A stretch of DNA of 64,000 nucleotides from Desulforapulum autotrophicum HRM2 (GCF_000020365.1 NC_012108.1:1736001-1800000), one strand, 5' to 3'; counted from the first letter of the stretch, positions 1-8,747 are shown. The notes: generated by a model from the sequence alone, not told the origin. Numbers and translations: made by a program.

Positions 1-2918
1 GAAACAGCCGAGTTCTTGTCCAGGAAATTGCCAAAGGTCAGTGCCCCCGCAGGACAGGTCTGCACGCATGCCGGCTGAATCTCCCCGTCCCGGATTTCCC
101 GGTTTTCGTTCTTGGCATGATCGTGGGCTTTTTTTATTCTCTGTATGCAGAACGAGCATTTTTCCATGATCCCTTTGCTTCTGACCGTGACATCGGGGTT
201 GAGCTGAAGGTTGAGGGGCTTGGGACGTTCCCAGTCAAACCAGTTGAATTTTCTCACCTTGTACGGGCAGTTCTGGGCACAGAACCTTGTGCCGATACAA
301 CGGTTGTAAACCTGGTTGTTGAGCCCTTCCTTGGAATGGTGGGGGGCATACACGGGGCATACGGACTCGCAGGGTGCATCATCGCAGTGCTGGCACATCA
401 TGGGAAGGAAAATCAGCCGGTCCTCGATGTTCTGGTCCTGGTATCGTTCGATTCGCAGCCAGGCCATTTCCCGGCCGTTTATGATCTGCTCTTTTCCCAC
501 AACGCCGATATTGTTTTCCGCATAACAGGCCGCCACGCAGGAACCGCACCCCACGCATTTGTCCAGATCAACGATCATTCCCCACCGGTAGCCCACGTGG
601 TCGTGGGCCGCGTAAACATCCCGTTTTTTATCGTATCCTTCTTTGGTTGGCAGGGTTAAGGGGAACTGGTTCATATCCAGGCCCCCGCCCGCTTTTCCAC
701 CATGGCCGTCGGATTCCCCATGACCGTCGGATGCACCATGGCCAGCAGATTCGCCATGGCTGTTGCCCACGGTCATGGACAGGGCGATTTTTCTTTTGTA
801 CTGGGACCGGCTGCCGTCTGTCTGGGGAAGGGCTTCAACCCTGCCGGTCTGTTTCACCGAACTGGGTGTGATTAGATAGGCGAGAAAATCAGAGGTTTCA
901 AGGCTGCCAGACAAAAGATCAATGGGGCTGCTGCCAAATCCTGCGGCATACCGGCCGTAGGCTTTGTGTCCCTGGCCGGTCTGCATGACCATCACCCCGG
1001 GGGCAACTCCTTGGTAGGAATAGACCGGGGCTGTAATGGCGTGGTCGCCGGACTCAATGGTCAGGATATCCCCGTGGGCGAAGCCATGTCCTTCAAGGGT
1101 TGCCGGATGAATCATGACCATGGTTTCCCAGGCGATGCTGGTCACGGGATCGGGGATCTCATTGAGCCAGGACTTGTTGGCCCCCCGGCCGTCATAGAGG
1201 CGAATTGACGGAACAGCCAGAAATTTTAATTCCGGTGCTTCAGAAGGTTCGATTGAATCAAGTGCTCGTTTGAGTGCCTGGATCGATCCAGGATCAAGGG
1301 GTGGTCTGCCAGCCCCGGATTTGCTGCTGGAATGAAATATCCCGCCGGCTTGAATGGTTTCAATAAAAGCTGCTTTGCTCTTTTCTGCCATATTTGTATA
1401 CAGGTAGTCGGCAAGGTATTGATAGTAATCCTCAAATTTCCGTTCTCCGTCGGACAGGTCAAGGAAAACATCGCCAAGGCAGGGCGCCTGGGTGAGTCGT
1501 CCCATGGCAGGCTGGAGGGTTGAAATGCATGCCGTGTTGCTCTCATAGCTGTCCCAGGTTTCCAGGGACAGCTGGACCGGGAAGACAAGGTCTGCGTTCT
1601 GGGAGGTCTCGTCCATGAAATTTGAGAAACTGACCTTGAAGATCTCTTTGCGATTGAAGATTTCGGTCAAATCCGTGTTTTCAGGAAAGGTAAACAGGGG
1701 ATTGGTGTTATAGAACAAAAAAAGATCTGTGGGGTCTGTAACGGCTGTCTTAAAAAGATCTGCTGTCTGTTTTGCCGTCATGACCTTTTCAAGGGCGTGC
1801 CTCTGTTCAAAATCGTACAGGGAAAGATCCTTGTCCAGCAGAAGATTCAAAAGGGTCACGGCCATTTCCAGGGCAAAGGAGGTGTCTGCCGTTGTGCCTG
1901 TTGATCCCAGAACCAGGGGGCTGTGGGATGCGAGCAGGGATTCGGCCAGGTGTTTTTGGTCTGCTGCCGGGAAACCGGTGTACTCTTGAACAATGTCGGC
2001 CTTGTATGTTTTGACAACCGCTGCAAGTTCTTTTACGAACGGTGCCGGTAGATGGGCAAGTCGTTGATCAGATTGATGATCAGGGGTTCGGGTTTCCAGA
2101 ATCTGGCGGATCAGCCCCAGGGCCACCATATATTCTGTGCCCGCAGTGATGGGGATGAACTTGTCGGCATTGGCGGCGGTCAGGGACATGTAAGGCCCGG
2201 CATGGACAAACATCCCCTTTGAACCGTTGTCCAGGCTGTGCATGGATTTGAATTTGCGGATATATTCAACCGGTGACAGCCAGGTCTCGATAAAATCCGC
2301 CCCAAAGCCCAGAATGAAATCGGCCTTTTCCATATGAAAAGAGGGCAGCATGGGTTTTGAAAATATGGCCTCGTGGGCTTTTCTCAGGGCGTCGTGGGCG
2401 AAGGGTTCGTACACGGCGGCAGGGCCTGCACCAAATGCTTCCAGGGTGGTTGAAAGCAGGGCACAAAGGGGATCAGAGGTAATACCGGTCAACAGTTTGA
2501 CCCGGTTGTTTCCTCTCTCTGATGCGGCTTGCATTCGCTGTTTGAGGATATCAACGGCCTGATCAAAAGAGATGGGTTTAAATGTCTGGCCGGTCTTGAG
2601 CTGGGGCGTCAACAGCCTGTCTGGATCATATACAGACTGCAGGGCTGCCTGTCCCCGGATGCACAGCTTTCCCTGGTTCACCGGATGGGCGGGATTACCT
2701 TCGAGTTTAATGACGCGGCCTTCGCGGTTTTTTGCAAGGATACCGCATCCAGCCGGGCATTCCGTGCAGGTTGTGGCATACCAGACTGCCTGCCCTGTAA
2801 TAAAATCTTCCGGGGCCGTTACCAGGGAAAAAATGTTTTTATCATAGTCTGACTTGCAGCCATAGGCAACTGAGATGCTTCCGATTCCAGCGGTCTTGAG
2901 AAATGTTCGCCTATCCAT
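1..2918 (-). CDS. Tat-exported molybdopterin oxidoreductase fused to a 4Fe-4S ferredoxin subunit (partial)
   Basis: The frame is open from ATG at 2918 to the window edge, about 972 codons, with no stop, so the C-terminus is missing. Residues 4-8 (RRTFL) give a twin-arginine export signal, and a Cys at residue 21 could be a lipobox. Cys51, 54, 58 and 86 form the CX2CX3CX27C cluster site of molybdopterin oxidoreductases. After about 770 residues and a His/Gly-rich linker comes a DmsB/NrfC-like ferredoxin domain with several Cys groups (CVGCGSC, CQHCDDAPC, CSFC, CVQTC). The catalytic and electron-transfer subunits are therefore one polypeptide, as in ActB of alternative complex III; QrcB and QrcC are separate. 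It probably belongs to a periplasm-facing quinone-linked complex whose other subunits lie beyond base 1. The upstream ubiE and ubiB genes fit a quinone context. The fold is clear; the substrate is unknown. Confidence 0.87.
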   Translation of the reverse strand, partial: MDRRTFLKTAGIGSISVAYGCKSDYDKNIFSLVTAPEDFITGQAVWYATTCTECPAGCGILAKNREGRVIKLEGNPAHPVNQGKLCIRGQAALQSVYDPDRLLTPQLKTGQTFKPISFDQAVDILKQRMQAASERGNNRVKLLTGITSDPLCALLSTTLEAFGAGPAAVYEPFAHDALRKAHEAIFSKPMLPSFHMEKADFILGFGADFIETWLSPVEYIRKFKSMHSLDNGSKGMFVHAGPYMSLTAANADKFIPITAGTEYMVALGLIRQILETRTPDHQSDQRLAHLPAPFVKELAAVVKTYKADIVQEYTGFPAADQKHLAESLLASHSPLVLGSTGTTADTSFALEMAVTLLNLLLDKDLSLYDFEQRHALEKVMTAKQTADLFKTAVTDPTDLFLFYNTNPLFTFPENTDLTEIFNRKEIFKVSFSNFMDETSQNADLVFPVQLSLETWDSYESNTACISTLQPAMGRLTQAPCLGDVFLDLSDGERKFEDYYQYLADYLYTNMAEKSKAAFIETIQAGGIFHSSSKSGAGRPPLDPGSIQALKRALDSIEPSEAPELKFLAVPSIRLYDGRGANKSWLNEIPDPVTSIAWETMVMIHPATLEGHGFAHGDILTIESGDHAITAPVYSYQGVAPGVMVMQTGQGHKAYGRYAAGFGSSPIDLLSGSLETSDFLAYLITPSSVKQTGRVEALPQTDGSRSQYKRKIALSMTVGNSHGESAGHGASDGHGESDGHGGKAGGGLDMNQFPLTLPTKEGYDKKRDVYAAHDHVGYRWGMIVDLDKCVGCGSCVAACYAENNIGVVGKEQIINGREMAWLRIERYQDQNIEDRLIFLPMMCQHCDDAPCESVCPVYAPHHSKEGLNNQVYNRCIGTRFCAQNCPYKVRKFNWFDWERPKPLNLQLNPDVTVRSKGIMEKCSFCIQRIKKAHDHAKNENREIRDGEIQPACVQTCPAGALTFGNFLDKNSAV

Positions 2919-3117
2919 TATGCATCCTTTTATGGTAATGGTTCGGATAAATTTTCTTACATTTTTCCAGTTCAGCAGGACCGTTGAGAAAACCGGTTTT
3001 GGATCGAGGGGTCATCGGTCTGCAAAAAAACACAAATTGACGACCAAAAGCTATAGGTCCAAATCTATAGAAATGGTTTTTGATTGTCAATAATTTTCAA
3101 CGGTCAGCAGGTCTACG

Positions 3118-3930
3118 TTATTTCCTTGCTGAATGAATTACGGCGATTCCGTTGGTCAGTTTCCTGATTTTGATATCCTTAAAACCGATATCTTTTAAGA
3201 TCAGGCGTAACTCCTCAGGCAGGGGAAAGGCTCTTATGGATTCCGGGAATGCGGTATAGGCCTCTTGTGAACCGGTGATGAGTCCGCCTATCAAGGGCAT
3301 GATTCGGAAGGAATACAGATCGTAGAGAAATCTAAAAACAGAATTGTCAGGTTTTGAGAACTCCAGGCAGCACATGGTGCCGCCTTTTTTCAACACACGG
3401 AAGATCTCCCGGAAACCGGTTTCAAGGTGGGTGACGTTTCGGATGCCAAACCCAATGGAAACCGCATCAAATGAATCATCTGGAAAAGAGATGCTTTCCG
3501 CATCCCCCTGGACAAAGGTTACCCCTTTTATGGATTTTTGTTTTCCCTGTTCGATCATTTTAAGGTTCATATCGTATACAACGGACATCCCCTTTTTGCC
3601 TGTTCTGGATGCGGACAAGCTGGCGATATCACCTGTTCCGCCGCATACATCCAGAATTTTGTCCTGGGGCTTGATCATCAGTGTTTCAACGGCCCGTCGT
3701 TTCCAGGCATAATGAATCCCGCCGCTCAGGAGGGTATTCATAAAATCATATTTTGTCGCAATGGTATCGAAATGCCGGTTGACCCGGTGGCGTTTATCGG
3801 ATTCGGCATAGGCGGTAAACCCGAATGTTGCCGTCCGGGTTTCGGATACATGCCTTTCTAACTGTTCGTGTCGTTTTTCTCTGTTGTACCATTTATCCAA
3901 ATCTAAGATCATTTTCTTGTCCAGGTCCAT
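3118..3930 (-). CDS. ubiE: Ubiquinone/menaquinone C-methyltransferase UbiE/MenG
   Basis: A 270-residue SAM-dependent methyltransferase that should methylate demethylmenaquinone, the last step of menaquinone synthesis at the membrane surface. Family signatures are YDFMNTLLSGGIHYAWKR near residues 61-78, the SAM-binding loop LDVCGGTGD (93-101) and IGFGIRNV. It carries about 40 extra residues before the UbiE domain, so an internal start such as Met7 is possible. It lies 82 bases downstream of ubiB on the same strand and probably shares its transcript. An anaerobe would use menaquinone, so menG may be the better functional name. Confidence 0.9.
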   Translation of the reverse strand: MDLDKKMILDLDKWYNREKRHEQLERHVSETRTATFGFTAYAESDKRHRVNRHFDTIATKYDFMNTLLSGGIHYAWKRRAVETLMIKPQDKILDVCGGTGDIASLSASRTGKKGMSVVYDMNLKMIEQGKQKSIKGVTFVQGDAESISFPDDSFDAVSIGFGIRNVTHLETGFREIFRVLKKGGTMCCLEFSKPDNSVFRFLYDLYSFRIMPLIGGLITGSQEAYTAFPESIRAFPLPEELRLILKDIGFKDIKIRKLTNGIAVIHSARK

Positions 3931-4012
3931 TTGATAGTGATGTGAAAGATGTCGTTGTCATAGCACTTGCCGTAATAAATGAAAATATTTTTTTGCTTGA
4001 CCGTACCAGCTG

Positions 4013-5728
4013 TCACAGCCGACCAGATCTCAATATGGAAAGGATCAGCCAGAGTCCCAGAAATGTCGAAATAACATATCCCGTCACCCCAAGGAGGGCT
4101 GTAAGGGGGATCCCGGAGAGCCCAAAAACAGGCAGATTGACTTCCATCACTGTCAGGGAGGAGTTGAGTACCAGGGAGGCTGCAATGGTTGATGCAGCAA
4201 CAATGATACCAACGATCATGCGGTTGAGACCTTTTTCCAGGGTTTGATGAAGCTTGCTTTCCGCCGTGTGCCTCACTTTTATGGCAAAATCTCCCCCGGA
4301 TGCGGTCTCAAGGATTTTATTGAGGCTTTTGGGCATACTCTGTAAATAGCCGGCCGCAATTTTTGCTTCATTGCCGAAATCTTTAAACAGCCGTTCAGGC
4401 GAAATGCGCTCCTGGAAAACTTTCTCTGCATAGGGTCTGGCAATCTTTAGAATACTGGTGTTGCTGCCCAGCTTTTTGCCGATGGCTTCATTCTGAACAA
4501 ATGTTTTCAAGATCAAAAGGACTTTCCGGGGGATGGTGATCCGGTGTTTTCGAACCAGGGCCATCACCTTGTCATAAACTTCCCTTACTGAGATGGTGGT
4601 CAGGGCCCGTCCATAAAACGGCTCACTGATATCCTTGATGTCAGACCGGAACTCCTTGATGTTTACCCCTCTTTTTCCATGGAATCCCATCTCCTGGAGC
4701 GCCTTTACCACCAGATCGAAATCGCGGTCTGCAAAACCCAGGCACAAATTGGCCAGATGCTCCACCATCTCATCATCGAGATAACTTACAAGCCCGAAAT
4801 CGATAATACTTACCCTGCCGTCAAACATGACTATGGTGTTGCCGGGATGGGGGTCGGCATGGAAGAAACCAAATTCCATGAGCTGGCGGGAAAAGGACTG
4901 CAGGCCGATCCGGGCAATCTTCTTCGGGTCGATGCCGTGGGCTTTTATGGCGGCCACCTGGTCCACCTTGAACCCGTCAATAAATTCCATCACCAGGACG
5001 GATCTTGTCGTAAATTTCCGGTATACCCTGCAGATATGAATCGTCGGGGTGTTTTTGAAATTGCCGGCAAATTTTTCGATATTTCCCGCTTCAATGAACA
5101 TGTCCAGCTCATTAAAGATTGTCCGCTCAAATTCTTTGACCAGATTGACCGCACCCAGTATTCGACCGGTTTCAAGCCATTTTTCCAGTTTTTCGGCCAT
5201 ATAGTACATCAGGCGAATGTCTTTGCGGATAATCGGGGCAATGTCGGGCCGGATGACCTTTACGGCAACCCTTTCACCGGAAAACAGCCAGGCTTCGTGA
5301 ACCTGGGCCACAGAGGCTGCTGCAATCGCTTCCGGGGTGAATGTCTTGAAAATTTGATCCAGGGGGCGATCCAGTTCCCGTTCCAGTACCCTGGCAATTG
5401 TCTCCAGGGGCAGGGGGGGGATCTGGTCCTGGAGTTTTTTAAACTCACTGACATATTCTGGGGGTAAAAGATCATCCCGGGTGCTGAGCAACTGCCCGAG
5501 CTTGATAAAACTGGGGCCCAGTCTTTCCATGGCAAGACGGATCATACCGGGGGAGGGAAACTCGGTTTCAACCACCTGCCTGACTTTATCCGATGGTTTG
5601 AAGAGATGTTGAAACGGCCTGACCAGGCGGGAGGCCATGTCCTTGATCCCGAACCACACAAGGACCCCCATGATGGTGAAAAATCGCCGGAGGAGCCTTA
5701 AATTCAAGCCCAATTTAAGCAGTTTCAT
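4013..5728 (-). CDS. ubiB: ABC1/AarF/UbiB atypical kinase-like protein
   Basis: A 571-residue UbiB-family protein of the protein-kinase-like superfamily, which acts in quinone biosynthesis or lipid handling and whose biochemical role is debated. Visible marks are KLGQ (76-79), the alanine-rich nucleotide loop ASVAQVHEA (138-146) that replaces the usual glycine loop, VAVKVIRP with the invariant Lys (154-161), and further on DPHPGN and IDFGLV as catalytic and metal-binding motifs. The last 75 residues hold two hydrophobic helices, the usual UbiB membrane anchor. Its start overlaps the stop of the upstream zinc-ribbon gene by four bases, indicating coupled translation. Confidence 0.9.
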   Translation of the reverse strand: MKLLKLGLNLRLLRRFFTIMGVLVWFGIKDMASRLVRPFQHLFKPSDKVRQVVETEFPSPGMIRLAMERLGPSFIKLGQLLSTRDDLLPPEYVSEFKKLQDQIPPLPLETIARVLERELDRPLDQIFKTFTPEAIAAASVAQVHEAWLFSGERVAVKVIRPDIAPIIRKDIRLMYYMAEKLEKWLETGRILGAVNLVKEFERTIFNELDMFIEAGNIEKFAGNFKNTPTIHICRVYRKFTTRSVLVMEFIDGFKVDQVAAIKAHGIDPKKIARIGLQSFSRQLMEFGFFHADPHPGNTIVMFDGRVSIIDFGLVSYLDDEMVEHLANLCLGFADRDFDLVVKALQEMGFHGKRGVNIKEFRSDIKDISEPFYGRALTTISVREVYDKVMALVRKHRITIPRKVLLILKTFVQNEAIGKKLGSNTSILKIARPYAEKVFQERISPERLFKDFGNEAKIAAGYLQSMPKSLNKILETASGGDFAIKVRHTAESKLHQTLEKGLNRMIVGIIVAASTIAASLVLNSSLTVMEVNLPVFGLSGIPLTALLGVTGYVISTFLGLWLILSILRSGRL

Positions 5729-5979
5729 TCTTTGGCTTGCTCTTCGTCTTCTTCAGATCCTGCCTTATCCCATTTCTTAGCGATCTCTTTAAGCTTTGAC
5801 GGATCTGAGATGTAGTGCTCCACATATCCGCAGGTGACGCAGACGTAATTGTCAATGGGGGCCAGGCTGGTCAGGCTGACAGGAATGGAATTACTGGCAA
5901 AGGGTCCTCCTTTCAGAATCAGCTCAACACCCGAGTAGACTTCACCAGAACCACATTTGGGGCAATTGCCATTTTTCAA
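5725..5979 (-). CDS. Small zinc-ribbon protein
   Basis: An 84-residue protein starting at TTG, supported by GGAGG eight bases upstream. Two Cys pairs, CPKCG at residues 6-10 and CVTCG near 47-51, make a zinc ribbon. The C-terminal 25 residues are highly charged and acidic. It overlaps the following ubiB start by four bases, so the two are probably made together. No specific function is recognised; it resembles the short zinc-ribbon proteins that accompany membrane or quinone genes in many Desulfobacterota. Confidence 0.7.
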   Translation of the reverse strand: MKNGNCPKCGSGEVYSGVELILKGGPFASNSIPVSLTSLAPIDNYVCVTCGYVEHYISDPSKLKEIAKKWDKAGSEEDEEQAKE

Positions 5980-6142
5980 GGTGACACCTCCAGTTATAAT
6001 CGTTTTGTTTGTTGGATCGATTCAGACGTTAATACCCTTCCCTGATACCATAGTCTTTGGGATCTTGCCAATATTTGATTTTTTTTGGGGTTGGGCTTTT
6101 TATTAAAAATTGACATGAAATTACAGTCTCTGTTATTTTTAA

Positions 6143-6304
6143 TTGTATGCAGTTACACCCGATATTACCTTCACCAAGGATGATTTTGGCTACATGCTGC
6201 CGCGGGATGACGTTGCGTTTTTGAATTGGATGAACCTATGGATGTATCAGATGCACCAGAAAGGCGAATTTATTAAACTGAAAAATAAATGGATTGCTGA
6301 ATAA
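6143..6304 (+). pseudogene. 3' fragment of a family 3 amino acid-binding protein gene
   Basis: A 53-codon frame begins just after an in-frame stop at 6140-6142 and ends at TAA 6302-6304. The residues (FGYMLPRDDVAFLNWMNLW, then KGEFIKLKNKWIAE) match the C-terminal end of polar amino acid solute-binding proteins, which usually run G-x-A-V-x-K-x-D...W-L-N-x-W-L...G-x-x-x-K-L-x-x-K-W. The other 200 or so residues are absent and there is no start with a ribosome site. It is therefore a decayed relic, unrelated in position to the intact transporter at 18170-21170. Confidence 0.65.
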
Positions 6305-6355
6305 AAATAACTGTCAGGTGTAGCTTTAGGGCAGGGGGGGCAGGTGTGACTGCCC

Positions 6356-6399
6356 CCAGGTGGGCTACGCCTGACATCCGGGTGCTGGATGATGGGAAC
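6356..6399 (-). pseudogene. Relic of an acyl-CoA dehydrogenase gene
   Basis: Bases 6368-6399 are identical over 32 bases to 10868-10899 inside the acyl-CoA dehydrogenase gene. Read on the minus strand they encode the same peptide, VPIIQHPDVRR. Similarity continues for about 12 bases with one deletion and then fades. This is the footprint of a second copy or a paralogue that has almost entirely decayed. Confidence 0.6.
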
Positions 6400-6566
6400 A
6401 TTAATCCCAATCAAGTATGACTTTTCTTAACAAAAAGCATTTATCCATTCATTCTTTTATGATCAGGTGTTACCTCTTTTAAATTTTGGGGGTCAAGGCT
6501 TTCGGCGTGCCTGTTTAATCATGGTTTAAAAGACTGCTGCCGAAGCCCTATACCCATACCCTCCTG

Positions 6567-7052
6567 TTAATGGCGTTTCTGATTGTCCCTTACACTGACC
6601 ACGGGAACAGGGGAGTGGCGGAAAACTTTTTCAGCAACGCTGCCAAAGAAGACCCTGGAAAGATTTCCCCGGCCCTGGGTGGCCATTACGACAAGATCCG
6701 CCTTTTCCGTCTCAATGGCATCTAAAATAGCCTCAAAGGGAACCCCTATTTCAATTTTGACTTCTATCAGTGACCGGTGATCCGCAAAATGCTCGTTTAA
6801 CAGCGCTTCGATTTTTTCAAGCCGTACTTTTCGCATCTCGTCTATATATTCTTTTGTGGGGATTTTTTCGGCAACAAAACTGGGATAGTGAAGATTGTAT
6901 GCTTCAATACTGCTTATCTCATGCTGGTTGATCACGTTAAATACAACGACTTTAGCCCCCGTGTCCTTTGCAAACTCTATCGCATATTTCAGCGTGTTCA
7001 AGGAATAAGGTGACAGGTCAATACAGGCCAATATCTTTTTTATTCTATTCAT
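6567..7052 (-). CDS. Universal stress protein, UspA family
   Basis: A 161-residue single-domain UspA-fold protein. It starts with the typical beta strand and acidic loop (KKILACIDLSPYS) and ends with the ATP-binding signature G-x2-G-x9-G-S, seen as GRGNLSRVFFGSVAEKVF, followed by SPVPVVSV. ATP-binding Usp proteins act in the cytoplasm in stress and persistence responses. A purine-rich ribosome site lies just upstream of ATG 7052. It stands alone, with remnants on both sides, and is probably monocistronic. Confidence 0.9.
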   Translation of the reverse strand: MNRIKKILACIDLSPYSLNTLKYAIEFAKDTGAKVVVFNVINQHEISSIEAYNLHYPSFVAEKIPTKEYIDEMRKVRLEKIEALLNEHFADHRSLIEVKIEIGVPFEAILDAIETEKADLVVMATQGRGNLSRVFFGSVAEKVFRHSPVPVVSVRDNQKRH

Positions 7053-7294
7053 TTGGGATTCTCCTTTGTCTATGATGGATTGTTCAGAATTAATAGTTGC
7101 CTCTTAATTCTTTTAAATTTTATTCAATTCTATATTGTAGCAAGTGGTGTGCCAGTGTTATTGAAAAATAAAAGTCCTTGATCCATGGGGGAGACGGCTG
7201 GAATCTATCTTTTCAACCGGGGGTTTTCTTTTCTGAAATAAGCTGTGGATTTACCAGAGTGTAAAAAAAACTGACGTGTGGTTTTAGAACCGAT

Positions 7295-7405
7295 TCAGGA
7301 TTTTTCCATTTCAAAAAACAGGTCCAGTTCCCGAAAAACGCCTATGGGTTTCCAGGCAGGCAGGCCGTTCAGACCATTGAATCCCTCCGCATAGGTGCAC
7401 TGGAA
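7295..7405 (-). pseudogene. Coding-like remnant, unidentified
   Basis: In the otherwise gene-free stretch 7053-7594, a minus-strand frame of 36 codons runs from just after a TGA to TGA at 7295-7297. It reads like the end of a real protein, containing NGLPAWKPIGVFRELDLFFE. No start codon with a ribosome site is present. I do not recognise the family. The rest of 7053-7594 shows no gene and should hold the promoters of the stress-protein gene and of pylT. Confidence 0.3.
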
Positions 7406-7594
7406 TCATCAGTGTCTTTTTTGATTCGCACCGGCTCCGGTCAATAACAGTACTCATATAAATCTGATCCCGGTTAGCAGTGCTGTGGGGAAAAAAGAAT
7501 CATTGTGTAAAAGATGCTGAAATTCAATATCGGTCAAACAAAGTATTGTATTTAATGTGCATACTTGTTAAACACGGTCTTAGTCTTAAATAGT

Positions 7595-7667
7595 GGAGGG
7601 TGGATCGGATGTGATCACATGGACTCTAAATCCATGCAGCCGGGTGCGACTCCCGGGCTCTCCGCCA
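7595..7667 (+). tRNA. pylT: tRNA-Pyl (anticodon CUA), pyrrolysine tRNA
   Basis: A complete cloverleaf can be drawn by eye. It has a 7-bp acceptor stem (7595-7601 with 7657-7663), one linker base, a D stem GATC/GATC with a very short loop, and a 6-bp anticodon stem CATGGA/TCCATG. The loop is CTCTAAA with anticodon CTA at 7626-7628. The variable loop is only three bases (CAG), the T stem is CCGGG/CCCGG, the discriminator is G, and CCA is encoded. The single linker base, six-pair anticodon stem, tiny D loop and three-base variable loop are the hallmarks of tRNA-Pyl. The CTCTAAA anticodon loop and the T arm resemble Methanosarcina and Desulfitobacterium pylT. It reads UAG codons as pyrrolysine. 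pylSn and pylB lie downstream on the same strand. Confidence 0.95.
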
Positions 7668-8082
7668 CAAAAAATGCCCATACGTCAAGCCCGACAACAA
7701 CACTGGCCACATGATCCCGTTGCTCCACGTATTTAGTGTTTGAACGAAATTTTACCCACCTGCCGCGTTGCTGCATAAAGCTGAAATACTCACGTACTAC
7801 AGTTTTTATTAACTTTAAATGTCTTATTCGATGCGATTGTGATTCGTGCATGGTGATGTGATTTTCGGGATTGACAGGTGTGTTGCCGCTTGCCCCTTCA
7901 AAATCATCAGTGCCATGATGCTCAAAGCCCAATTACGCCAATCCCTTGAATGGATACTTGGGGTGAACCTGTTTGGTGTTCAAGATAGTGAAAGGATTTG
8001 TCCTTGAAAATCAAGTGGAATCAGCGTATAAACATCCCGTAAGATCAAAAAATGCTTTGTCCATGGAAGGAGATAGTGCAAA
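7668..8082 (+). other. Gap between pylT and pylSn with a degenerate coding-like stretch
   Basis: No intact gene is visible. A plus-strand frame of 54 codons (7843-8007, ending TGA) looks coding-like, with KIISAMMLKAQLRQSLEWIL, but lacks a start and a recognisable family. It may be a decayed transposase or accessory gene. GGAAGGAG at about 8065 is the ribosome site of pylSn. No terminator separates pylT from pylSn clearly, so co-transcription is possible. Confidence 0.35.
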
Positions 8083-8436
8083 ATGACAACGGAAGAAAGG
8101 CCACCCAAGGCCATTAAGAAACGGTTCTACAGGAAACGGGTCCCTCTGCTAAATCTTGTTAACAAGATCAAGTTGTGGCCATCTCGAACCGGTCAACTTC
8201 ATGGTATCCGTTCCGTGGTCATCGCAGGGGACACCGCCCGTGTCATCACCCACTGCAACAAAGAATTTCTGATTAAAAATTCCCAGAACAGCCGGGCGGC
8301 CCGCTGGTTGCGGAATAAATGGTTCAGCCAGGTCTGCCCCAAATGCGGAGTGCCTGACTGGAAACTTCAAAAATATTCTTCAACCATGTTTAAACGGCAT
8401 CAGGGTTCCATGCTGACGGGGGATAAAGATGCATGA
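8083..8436 (+). CDS. pylSn: Pyrrolysyl-tRNA synthetase N-terminal tRNA-binding protein PylSn
   Basis: A 117-residue protein. In bacteria pyrrolysyl-tRNA synthetase is split: PylSc is catalytic and PylSn is the separate tRNA-binding part, which in archaea is the N-terminal domain of PylS. The match covers residues 28-96: KLWPSRTGQLHGI, FLIKNSQNSRAARWLRNKW and the zinc-binding type CPKC. These align with archaeal GLWMSRTGTIHKI, VVNNSRSSRTARALRHHKY and CKRC. It should bind the T arm and short variable loop of tRNA-Pyl. No pylSc is in the window. pylB follows after an IS remnant. Confidence 0.92.
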   Translation: MTTEERPPKAIKKRFYRKRVPLLNLVNKIKLWPSRTGQLHGIRSVVIAGDTARVITHCNKEFLIKNSQNSRAARWLRNKWFSQVCPKCGVPDWKLQKYSSTMFKRHQGSMLTGDKDA

Positions 8437-8455
8437 CCGGCTTAGGCCGGTTGAT

Positions 8456-8563
8456 TCATTCAGTTTGACGAACAAGTTCTTGAACACAAAGGGCAATATC
8501 ACCTTGCAGTAGGTGATAACGATACTTGGTCGCCCAAACAAAATGATACTCAACTTTAAACAT
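8456..8563 (-). pseudogene. Truncated IS200/IS605-type transposase (TnpA) relic
   Basis: A 35-codon minus-strand frame starts at ATG 8563 and ends at TGA 8456. It contains VEYHFVWATKYRYHLLQGDI, which matches the N-terminus of IS200-type Y1 transposases (YHxVWxTKYRxxxLxGDIA). The HUH motif and catalytic Tyr are missing, so it is dead. It lies between pylSn and pylB and may mark the event that separated them. Confidence 0.65.
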
Positions 8564-8673
8564 CAGATGGCTTTTCTACGGTACTTTATACCAGCGTGTT
8601 ACAAACCAACTGATAGAAGATAGAACCATAAGTTGTGTTTTGGGTTATTCGGTTAGAGGTAGTGGGTTATTGT

Positions 8674-8716
8674 CAGGCTTTTTCAGCGAGAAACTCTGAA
8701 AAAGCCTGATTTTTTA
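8674..8716 (+). terminator. Rho-independent terminator-like hairpin ahead of pylB
   Basis: A perfect 13-bp stem, CAGGCTTTTTCAG (8674-8686) with CTGAAAAAGCCTG (8696-8708), has a 9-base loop and is followed by ATTTTTTATTT. It ends about 30 bases before the pylB start. It could terminate the pylT-pylSn transcript, act as an attenuator for pylB, or be the subterminal hairpin of the IS200 relic. Confidence 0.7.
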
Positions 8717-8747
8717 TTTGGCAGAAGTTACACCAGTGGAGGAAATC

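Noticed and set aside
117-2852. Several plus-strand ORFs in the first 3 kb
   Set aside because: They are shadows of the long minus-strand molybdopterin/ferredoxin frame, which has motifs throughout and no frame break.
7615-7932. 105-codon minus-strand ORF crossing pylT
   Set aside because: It reads through the tRNA gene and the gap, lacks a ribosome site and has no recognisable domain.
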